NCBI RefSeq assembly: GCF_009674775.1
Contig: NZ_WKKE01000015.1
Coordinates: 104,794 to 168,793, forward strand
DNA length: 64,000 nucleotides
Direction: 5' to 3'
Origin: Flavobacterium sp. LC2016-23
GTDB taxonomy: Bacteria; Bacteroidota; Bacteroidia; Flavobacteriales; Flavobacteriaceae
The notes beneath the pieces are model-generated. The model was not told the origin of the DNA. It was given only the letters and a program-made list of their open reading frames with translations, and searched no databases. Shown here piece after piece: positions 57,177 to 64,000 of this stretch (within the stretch, counting starts at the first letter, position 1; each line of letters opens with the position of its first letter). A program made the translations under genes and the position numbers.

Positions 57177-57695
57177 ATGCTAATGACTATGAAGAAGATT
57201 ATGCGCACCATGATGTTCGTTGTGATGATTATCACAATGAACTCATGTTCTGCAGACACAGCAGAAGGAACTGACACCAACAGCGTTATACTTGAAACTC
57301 TGAATGTAACCTATACTTACAATGATTCAGAATTAGAATTGATGCAGCTTATAAACAATTATCGTACGAGTATTGGTTTAAATGCATTGGAAAAAGTAAA
57401 TCATATTTCTAACAAATGCGAAGAACATAATAAATATATGATTGCAAACAATGTTGTGGACCACAGTGATTTTGTTTCCCGATCTGAAAATATTATGAAA
57501 GTTCTTGCCGCTAAAAATGTGGGAGAAAATGTAGCTTACAATTACAAAACTTCAGAGGCTGTTCTGAAAGCCTGGCTGGAATCTCCGGGACACAAAAAAA
57601 ATATCGAAGGAAACTATACGCACTTCGGCATTTCTGTTACTACCGATCCTGCAACAGGAAAGAAATATTATACCAATATATTTGCGAGAATATAA
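57177..57695 (+). CDS. CAP/SCP-domain lipoprotein
   Basis: The protein of up to 172 residues has a lipobox (TMNSC) and a CAP domain (about 60-172) with LINNYRTSIGLNAL, HSDF, VGENVAYN and AWLESPGHKKNI; both His of the CAP cavity are present. CAP proteins of this bacterial type often bind lipids or act on the envelope, but the function is open. The start may be 57177 or, better for a signal peptide, 57189 (MKKIM). Confidence 0.85.
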   Translation: MLMTMKKIMRTMMFVVMIITMNSCSADTAEGTDTNSVILETLNVTYTYNDSELELMQLINNYRTSIGLNALEKVNHISNKCEEHNKYMIANNVVDHSDFVSRSENIMKVLAAKNVGENVAYNYKTSEAVLKAWLESPGHKKNIEGNYTHFGISVTTDPATGKKYYTNIFARI

Positions 57696-57728
57696 CAAAA
57701 ACAAATTGGATTGTTTTTTTTTAGTTAG

Positions 57729-57762
57729 TCGTTGTAATTCTATGAATTACAACGATTTTTTT
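57729..57762. terminator. Terminator between the CAP and OmpA genes
   Basis: Arms 57729-57740 and 57744-57755 pair perfectly over 12 bp with a 3-nt loop, with Ts on the right. It serves the CAP gene on the plus strand. Confidence 0.85.
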
Positions 57763-57820
57763 TAGAAATAAGCTGCCAGAATTAGTTTCAGACAGCTTTT
57801 ACTAAATAAAGATTTTTTTA

Positions 57821-59749
57821 TTACAATGCGGTAATAATAAACTCACTTCGTCTGTTTTCCTGATGTTCCGCTTCGGTACAAGGTACTCCGTCAGCACATT
57901 TGTTTACCAGTTCGGTTTCTCCATATCCTCTTCCGGTCAGTCGATTTTTAGATACTCCATTTCCAATAAGCCATTCAATAGTTGATTTTGCCCTTCTGTC
58001 GGACAAGTTTTCATTGTATTTAAAGGTTGCGCGACTGTCGGTATGTGACCGGATATCGAGTTTCATGTTGGGATTGTCGTTGAGGACTGCCAGTATTTTT
58101 TCAAGGTCCAGTGCCGCTTCAGAACGAATGTTCGATTTATCCAGATCAAAATAAATCATTTTTATACCAAAACATTTTCCTAAATCATCTCCGACCGTTA
58201 CTTTGCAGGTCGATTTATCCAAAGCTATGGGCAGGCTTGTTTTTCCGCTTGTTTTTTCAATGGTAATAGGCACTTCTTTGGTGGTGTAATCTGTTTTTTC
58301 GGCTCTTACATAATAGGTTTTACCACATTCAACAGGAAAGATATAATTTCCGGAAGCATCTGCAGGGACCGTATTTTTTTGCTCCATCTCATTGTTAAAT
58401 AGAGTGACTTTTGCGCCTGGCAAAGTGGCTCCGGTTTCAGCATCGGTAATGACCCCGTTTAATTCTTGTAAACATTTCAGCCTTTTGGTTTCCAGGAATT
58501 TGTAAATGTCATCGGATCCTTGTCCTCCGTCTTTATTGGAACTGAAATACCCTTTTCTGGAATCAGGATTTATTATATAAGCAAAATCATCTTTTGGTGA
58601 ATTGATATCATTACCGATATTCTGGATATTAGTAATGCTTCCGTCATTTCCGATTTCACCCACGAAAACATCCAGACCGCCAAGTCCGGGATGCCCGTCG
58701 GAGGCAAAATAGATTTCATTTTCACTCGTGACATACGGAAAGGTTTCCTTTCCTTCGGTATTAATACTCTTTCCTAAGTTTTTTGGGGTTCCAAAATCGC
58801 CATTGTCGTTTATACTTACTTTGTAAAGATCCGACTGGCCGAATGTTCCGGGCATATCAGAGGCAAAATACAATGTTTTTTCGTCCGGACTAAGTGCAGG
58901 ATGTGCCGTACTGTAATTATCACTGTCAAATGAAACGGGTACTGCGCTATTCCATTTACCATTTTCGAAAGTCGCTTTGTAAATTTTTAGTAGAGTAATT
59001 TTATGGGCATCTTTTCCTTTTTTACCGGTTACATAATTGTTTCTCGTAAAATAAACTGTTTTGCCGTCTTTTGTAAAGACAGGAGTTGCTTCGTGAAATT
59101 TTGTATTTACGGCATTTTTAAATTTCATTACTCTGACAGAATCCACATCTGCGAAATATAGATTTGTAAAATATTCGTCCGTCCATTTGTGTTTCCGGTT
59201 TGAAAAATTTCCTGTATCCCGTGCAGAGGCAAAGTAGATTTTGTTGTCGTGTACAAAGGTACTATAATCGGAATATTTAGAATTAATGCCGGCATTTTCA
59301 ATGGTGTAACGACCTGAATTTGCTTTTATCTTATTCAGATAATCTTCATTTTCATCGTAGCGTTTACTTCTGCTGTCATTTTTGAATTTCGAATTAAATT
59401 CATCCATAATTTTTTTTGCCTTATCCATTTGCCCCGTTGATTTGAGTGATTGGGCATATCGGTAATAGTATTCTGCTTCCACATCGTTATTCATTTCAAA
59501 TAAGGCATTGTACCATTTCGCAGCGCCTTCAAAATCAGAATTAAAATAATGCGAATTCCCAAGTTTTTTGAACATGTCTTCAGATTTGTACCCTTTTTCG
59601 GCGACACGTTCGTAGATCTTTATGGCATTTATATACGCATAGTTATTGTAATTTTTATCGGCAGAATTTATTTTCGACTGCTGGGCATAACCGTTAAAGG
59701 AAACAATAATAATTGTCAGGTAAAGGAGTATATAATTTTTCATGGTCAT
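57821..59749 (-). CDS. OmpA-family protein with PD40 repeats
   Basis: The 642-residue protein has a signal peptide (ending GYAQQ), TPR-like helices (30-130), PD40 beta-propeller repeats (about 150-400, ALSPDEKTLYFASD), a CarboxypepD-like domain (ITDAETGATLPGAKVTL) and a C-terminal OmpA peptidoglycan-binding domain (IYFDLDKSNI; HTDSRATFKYNENLSDRRA). It anchors to the cell wall and usually follows a PorP/SprF gene. It starts 6 bp after that gene. Confidence 0.93.
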   Translation of the reverse strand: MTMKNYILLYLTIIIVSFNGYAQQSKINSADKNYNNYAYINAIKIYERVAEKGYKSEDMFKKLGNSHYFNSDFEGAAKWYNALFEMNNDVEAEYYYRYAQSLKSTGQMDKAKKIMDEFNSKFKNDSRSKRYDENEDYLNKIKANSGRYTIENAGINSKYSDYSTFVHDNKIYFASARDTGNFSNRKHKWTDEYFTNLYFADVDSVRVMKFKNAVNTKFHEATPVFTKDGKTVYFTRNNYVTGKKGKDAHKITLLKIYKATFENGKWNSAVPVSFDSDNYSTAHPALSPDEKTLYFASDMPGTFGQSDLYKVSINDNGDFGTPKNLGKSINTEGKETFPYVTSENEIYFASDGHPGLGGLDVFVGEIGNDGSITNIQNIGNDINSPKDDFAYIINPDSRKGYFSSNKDGGQGSDDIYKFLETKRLKCLQELNGVITDAETGATLPGAKVTLFNNEMEQKNTVPADASGNYIFPVECGKTYYVRAEKTDYTTKEVPITIEKTSGKTSLPIALDKSTCKVTVGDDLGKCFGIKMIYFDLDKSNIRSEAALDLEKILAVLNDNPNMKLDIRSHTDSRATFKYNENLSDRRAKSTIEWLIGNGVSKNRLTGRGYGETELVNKCADGVPCTEAEHQENRRSEFIITAL

Positions 59750-59755
59750 TATTTT

Positions 59756-60673
59756 TTAGAAGAAACGGGGAGTTGTCATTTTACCTTTGTTCGATAAAAA
59801 TTCATATCGTAAGAAGATCTCGTGGGAGCCTGAATTGTAATTGTTTAAATGGGTAGTTTCGTGATCGTATCCATATCCGATATATAAACCATCTGTAATT
59901 TGAAAACCGGCCATTGCACTTAGCGAAGCGCTCCATCTGTAAGCGACACCCAGAACAAATTTATCGATAAACATAAAGTTGGCAGAAACATCGACTTGTA
60001 AAGGGGCACCCTCTACCATTTTAACAAGAGCGGCAGGTTTAAACTTAATGTACTCATAATGATCTAAATTAAAAACGTAACCCGCCATGAAATAATAGTT
60101 TATTTTATCCTTAAAAATGGCAATATCATTATTACTGTAGCGATCAGTTTCAATAAAATTAGGTACTGATAAACCGATATAGGCTTTATCAGAGTGCCAG
60201 TAAATCCCGGCGCCTACATTGGGAGAAAATTTATTACGGAGATCCTGAAACTGAGGATCTCCCTGATCTGCGGGATTCAGTTTGTTAATATCTAGATTGA
60301 ATAAATTAGCCGTCCCTTTGATCCCAAAAGAAAGTTTGAAATTAGCTGATGTCTGAATCGTGTAAGAAAGGTCGGCTGAAAGCGTATTTTCATTGGTTGG
60401 CCCGATTTTATCATTGACCAGTGAAATTCCAACCCCTAAATTACTGTTGTTTATGGGCGTATTAACCGAAAAACTGCTCGTTTCCGGTGCACCGTCAAGT
60501 CCGATCCATTGCGTACGGTATAAGCCGAAAATACTCAGGGCTCCACGTGATCCTGCATAGGCCGGATTGATATTTATCGTATTGTACATGTATTGTGTAA
60601 ACTGGGCATCCTGCTGTGCATAGCCAGTTATTGCTGTAAACATGATGACTAAGAAAAATAATTTTGTTCTCAT
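59756..60673 (-). CDS. PorP/SprF-family type IX-associated outer-membrane protein
   Basis: The 305-residue barrel has a signal peptide (ending GYAQQ) and starts DAQFTQYMYNTININPAYAG, the family hallmark. SprF-like proteins are needed to secrete or hold adhesins with T9SS type B tails. Such an adhesin is encoded just upstream in the same operon, so this is probably its dedicated partner. Confidence 0.92.
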   Translation of the reverse strand: MRTKLFFLVIMFTAITGYAQQDAQFTQYMYNTININPAYAGSRGALSIFGLYRTQWIGLDGAPETSSFSVNTPINNSNLGVGISLVNDKIGPTNENTLSADLSYTIQTSANFKLSFGIKGTANLFNLDINKLNPADQGDPQFQDLRNKFSPNVGAGIYWHSDKAYIGLSVPNFIETDRYSNNDIAIFKDKINYYFMAGYVFNLDHYEYIKFKPAALVKMVEGAPLQVDVSANFMFIDKFVLGVAYRWSASLSAMAGFQITDGLYIGYGYDHETTHLNNYNSGSHEIFLRYEFLSNKGKMTTPRFF

Positions 60674-60751
60674 AGTAGCTATTTATTATTCAATTATTAC
60701 TAATGATTTTTTTATTAATACTTATAATCCGCAATCACTGTCAGGGTATTT

Positions 60752-63700
60752 TTATTTGGACAAATAAAGATAACCACTTTCTTTATGATTTTGAACGATA
60801 TTTTTTCCGTCTAAAGTCTCATAATTAATGATATAGAAATAAGTGCCTGTCGGTAAACCTTCCGATTGTTTGATAGTTGTTCGTCCTCTTGAAGTCCCGT
60901 CGAATGCATTAGTTGTATTATTGTAGTTGATGGTGTCAAATACTAATATTCCCCAACGATTGTAAATTTCTACCGTATTTTTAGGATAACAAGTCACTTC
61001 ATCAATATGATCAATCTGGAAAAAATCATTTTTTCCATCACCATTCGGTGTAAAGGCATTGTGTATCACGATGCTTTCACAAGCCAGCACTTTACAGTCG
61101 TCATTTACTTCCATAGTTAATACAACACTTCTTGGACAGCTTTCATCTACTATTTTATATTCAAAAGCGTAAGTACCCACTGCTAAACCAAACGGATTAA
61201 AGGTGCTGCCCTGCAATGCATTACTGTTACCTGTATCCGCCCATGTTCCAGTTAACGGAGTGTTTTCAGGCAGTAAAGTCTGCAGATTAATCTGAGTTGA
61301 GTCATCTGCACAAGCCTCACTTCTTATATTGGTTATGCCGTTTGGAACTACAGTTATGGTAACAGTGGCAGTATCGCAAATATCCGGGAATGCTTTAACA
61401 CAAAGCTGGTACATATAGGTGTAGGTCCCTGCCGGTGTTAAGCTGGATACATTTACATTACCGGAAGCATCAATTGATATGTTCGGATCTGTTTTTGCCG
61501 CATTATTGTTTTCATTTATTAAAGTAAAGTTGGTAAGTTCTATGGTGGCAGCTGCGGTATCTAAGAAATCATTACTCAATACATTTCCAACCAGTCCAAA
61601 AGTAGTACAGCCAATAGTAGCATACAGATCATCATTGGCTTGAATTGTTGGCGGAGCCGGAGGTGTATTTATTACTGTTACAGTTACCATTGCGGTATCA
61701 CAATTACTGATATCATCGGCTTCACAAATTTGATATACCATGGTTAATGTGCCAGTAGGAGCATTTGGTAAAAGATCTACAGAACCATCAGGATTCAATT
61801 GTAAAAATTCGTTTGGTGTTACGGTAGTGATTACAACATCTGCAGCCGTTACTACTACACCTTCCAACGTGTCATTTGGCAGTACATTCAAAATATTTGG
61901 CGTTTTTATATTCACTCCCGCTATCGGACCTGCACTATCGTCATTGGCAATGATGTCAGCATACGTTTTGCAGACAATACCAAAGTCAAGATCTAAATGA
62001 ACCAAATCAGCAGTTGTAACTGTTGCAATATAAGCACCCGTACTGGTTATGCTGCAAATAGTATGCATTTGCGCTTTTCCGGTTTTAGATGGTGCGTTTT
62101 TGGCTGCTGCCGAAGGAATAACTTTCACCAGTCCTGTTGCTCCTAAAGCTGCTGCAGCAGTATCGAAACTGGAATCTCTTAGCAATTTTACGTTATAATC
62201 GCCATAAGGATTTTCAAAAGCAGGTCGGTTGATCCAAAATCCCTGCATGCCAATGATAACTTCTGCGTGATATCCGTTTGGACCATCAATAATAACGTTT
62301 GGACTCATTGCGTTTCCGAAACCGCCGGCATTTAACTCGCCAACATTTTGAGCACCGGAGTAACTTCCGTCACCATTTAAATCAATCCATTCCCATAAAC
62401 TATAATCAACAGCTCCATTACCATCCGGTATGTTTTTGGTTACTACACCATCATTATTGGCATCATACCATTCATCCTGAACTCCGTTGGCATTGGTGTC
62501 GTACCAAACATAATCGCCTAAAACAGGAAGGCTTGATTTTCCATATTCGAAATTATGTACCTGGAATTTACATTCTTCAAGAGCAGTTAAAAACGAATTT
62601 GAGTTAACAGGATATAATTGGTAAGCACTAATTAAATTGGCATCCTGTACTTGTACCACATAATTTCCGGAAGCCATGCCGGTAAAGCTATACATTCCGT
62701 TAGCATCTGTTAACCGTAATAGAACAGGGCCAGTTGTTGTTCCTTGTGGTATAAGCGTTACAGGCACATTAGCAAGCGGAGTATTTGTATCTGCATTTAT
62801 AATTTGGCCAGATATTTTAATTTTATACGGAGGCTCAGTAATAGTAACTGATGTAGTTGCAGTACAAGTTTGGTTTTCATTATTTACAGCGGAAGTTGCA
62901 GTTAAGGTATAAATACCAGCGGGAAGATTCATATTTCCAACAACTTCATTATTTTGATTTCTAATAACAACAATTGAACCGGGACTGCTTGTTACAGTGA
63001 TCACACCATCGGTACCTCCAAGACAGGTTACGTTTGAAACGACTGCGCTCACACTAACTTTATTTTCTACAGTAAATGTTTGTATCAATTCCGTTTTATT
63101 ACCGGAACAATCTGTAAGCGTATAAGTTCGCGTTAAAACATAAGCGTTTCCATCGCATCCGTTTGCACCATTATTACTGTCATTGATCGTAACGGTTACA
63201 TTTGAATCGCAATTATCAGAAACATTTGTAACATCCTGAGGACGACCAACAGGAATGTCAGAAATACTTTGTAATCCGGCTACATCCGCAGGCGCTGTTC
63301 CGGTTGGAGGTGTTGTATCACTCACCATTATGATTTGTGAATAAGATGCTGTGTTACCGGAACAGTCACTTGTGGTCCAGGTGCGTGTCAAAGTATAATT
63401 AGAGTTACATTGATTTTGAATGTCACTTTTTATTTCAGAGAAAACAATCGGTAAATCTAAATTGCAATTGTCCGAAACTGCCAGTTCGGCGGGTTCAGGA
63501 ACTGCATCGCAGGAAACAGTGATATTTGTTGGAAGATCTCCGCTGAACATAGGTTTGGTAGTATCTTCAATGGTAATCACTTGCGTGAAAGTATCAGAAG
63601 TATTTCCGCAATCGTCTTTTACGGTCCAGGTATTGGTATAGGTTCCTGCGTTGGCGCAAGTCTCTGACGGAACAAAAGCGCCGCTTGTTTTTACACTATT

Positions 63701-64000
63701 CGAAACATCACCGTCGCAGGTATCGGTTGCGATAGGGAATTGTGCCTGTGCAGCAGCCAAAGCCTCAGCATCGCTGCATTGCACTGTTACGTTTAAAGCA
63801 CCCGCCGCAGTATTCCAGGTTGGTGCGGTAGTATCTTCAATGGTAATCACTTGCGTGAAAGTATCAGAAGTATTTCCGCAATCGTCTTTTACAGTCCAGG
63901 TGTTGGTATAGGTTCCTGCGTTAGCGCAAGTCTCTGACGGAACAAAAGCGCCGCTTGTTTTTACACTATTCGAAACATCACCATCACAGGTATCGGTTGC
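60752..64000 (-). CDS. Large repeat adhesin with T9SS type B sorting tail (5' end outside the window)
   Basis: The frame is open to the right edge, so the N-terminus is missing. The visible 1082 residues hold HYR-like repeats of 90 residues (IEDTTAP ... CANAGTYTNTWTVKDDCGN), a SprB-type repeat (VSNVTCLGGTDGVITV), a CarboxypepD-like and an SdrD_B-like module (LGDYVWYDTNANGVQDEW), and Asp-rich IANDDS modules. The gliding-motility C-terminal tail follows (NAFTPNGDGKNDFF to HKESGYLYLSK). It would be exposed on the cell surface. Confidence 0.92.
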   Translation of the reverse strand, partial: ATDTCDGDVSNSVKTSGAFVPSETCANAGTYTNTWTVKDDCGNTSDTFTQVITIEDTTAPTWNTAAGALNVTVQCSDAEALAAAQAQFPIATDTCDGDVSNSVKTSGAFVPSETCANAGTYTNTWTVKDDCGNTSDTFTQVITIEDTTKPMFSGDLPTNITVSCDAVPEPAELAVSDNCNLDLPIVFSEIKSDIQNQCNSNYTLTRTWTTSDCSGNTASYSQIIMVSDTTPPTGTAPADVAGLQSISDIPVGRPQDVTNVSDNCDSNVTVTINDSNNGANGCDGNAYVLTRTYTLTDCSGNKTELIQTFTVENKVSVSAVVSNVTCLGGTDGVITVTSSPGSIVVIRNQNNEVVGNMNLPAGIYTLTATSAVNNENQTCTATTSVTITEPPYKIKISGQIINADTNTPLANVPVTLIPQGTTTGPVLLRLTDANGMYSFTGMASGNYVVQVQDANLISAYQLYPVNSNSFLTALEECKFQVHNFEYGKSSLPVLGDYVWYDTNANGVQDEWYDANNDGVVTKNIPDGNGAVDYSLWEWIDLNGDGSYSGAQNVGELNAGGFGNAMSPNVIIDGPNGYHAEVIIGMQGFWINRPAFENPYGDYNVKLLRDSSFDTAAAALGATGLVKVIPSAAAKNAPSKTGKAQMHTICSITSTGAYIATVTTADLVHLDLDFGIVCKTYADIIANDDSAGPIAGVNIKTPNILNVLPNDTLEGVVVTAADVVITTVTPNEFLQLNPDGSVDLLPNAPTGTLTMVYQICEADDISNCDTAMVTVTVINTPPAPPTIQANDDLYATIGCTTFGLVGNVLSNDFLDTAAATIELTNFTLINENNNAAKTDPNISIDASGNVNVSSLTPAGTYTYMYQLCVKAFPDICDTATVTITVVPNGITNIRSEACADDSTQINLQTLLPENTPLTGTWADTGNSNALQGSTFNPFGLAVGTYAFEYKIVDESCPRSVVLTMEVNDDCKVLACESIVIHNAFTPNGDGKNDFFQIDHIDEVTCYPKNTVEIYNRWGILVFDTINYNNTTNAFDGTSRGRTTIKQSEGLPTGTYFYIINYETLDGKNIVQNHKESGYLYLSK
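63571..64000 (-). repeat. 270-bp tandem repeats in the adhesin gene
   Basis: The stretch 63571-63740 recurs at 63841-64000 with about six changes in 160 bases. The period of 270 bp equals one 90-residue HYR-like domain. More copies probably lie beyond the edge. Confidence 0.9.

Noticed and set aside
62299..62607. Plus-strand open frame rich in His and Arg inside the adhesin gene
   Set aside because: It is opposite the SdrD_B-like part of the adhesin, and its odd composition is explained by the Asp- and Asn-rich coding strand.

Overview
The window comes from a low-GC member of the Bacteroidota, most likely Flavobacterium. The signs are SusC/SusD pairs, type IX secretion (T9SS) sorting domains of types A and B, PorP/SprF and OmpA-PD40 envelope proteins, Bacteroidota-type promoter boxes (TTTG ... 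TAnnTTTG) and near absence of Shine-Dalgarno sites.

Region 1 (1-14.4 kb) is the right part of a prophage with a contractile tail, transcribed rightwards. It starts with a lysis pair (zinc amidase and a protein built like a unimolecular spanin). A tail module follows in Mu/P2 order: sheath, tube, frameshifted tail chaperone (G/GT type), tape measure, DUF6046-like protein, hub, spike, LysM-like protein, baseplate J and fibre/collar proteins. A 621-residue fibre-like protein carries an SGNH esterase domain and a signal peptide. A small two-helix membrane protein, a strongly folded intergenic element, a D12-class adenine methyltransferase and an orphan ORF close the element. Head genes, integrase or transposase, and the left end are outside the window.

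Region 2 (14.5-39.3 kb) is a chitin utilisation locus with the layout known from F. johnsoniae (ChiUL). It holds a sugar permease of the FucP/NagP type, a LytTR response regulator and LytS-type kinase, two SusC/SusD pairs around a GH18 lipoprotein, a deaminase/PIG-L fusion, a GH20 hexosaminidase and a giant two-catalytic-domain GH18 chitinase with a T9SS type A tail. The expected flow is: ChiA and the GH18 lipoprotein cut chitin outside, SusC/D import oligomers, GH20 releases GlcNAc in the periplasm, the permease brings it into the cytosol, and the deaminase fusion feeds it to glycolysis. Transaldolase lies next door and converges on the permease. Both susC genes carry the same 49-nt upstream element.

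Region 3 (39.4-45.6 kb) contains an AT-rich cassette of two small beta-barrel-like proteins and a large lipoprotein, divergent from an XRE repressor-like gene, then a TlpA-like thioredoxin and an ABC-F ATPase with a clear promoter. Region 4 (45.6-52.0 kb) is a leftward SusC/SusD/amidohydrolase operon and a 57-residue lipoprotein. Region 5 (52.2-57.8 kb) is housekeeping: pyrR, a DUF6891-like protein, pyrB, a small STAS-like protein, rnz, pdxH (with a 17-bp tandem repeat upstream) and a CAP-domain lipoprotein, with several intergenic repeats. Region 6 (57.8-64 kb) is a leftward operon of a repeat-rich T9SS type B adhesin (5' end outside the window), a PorP/SprF protein and an OmpA-PD40 protein.
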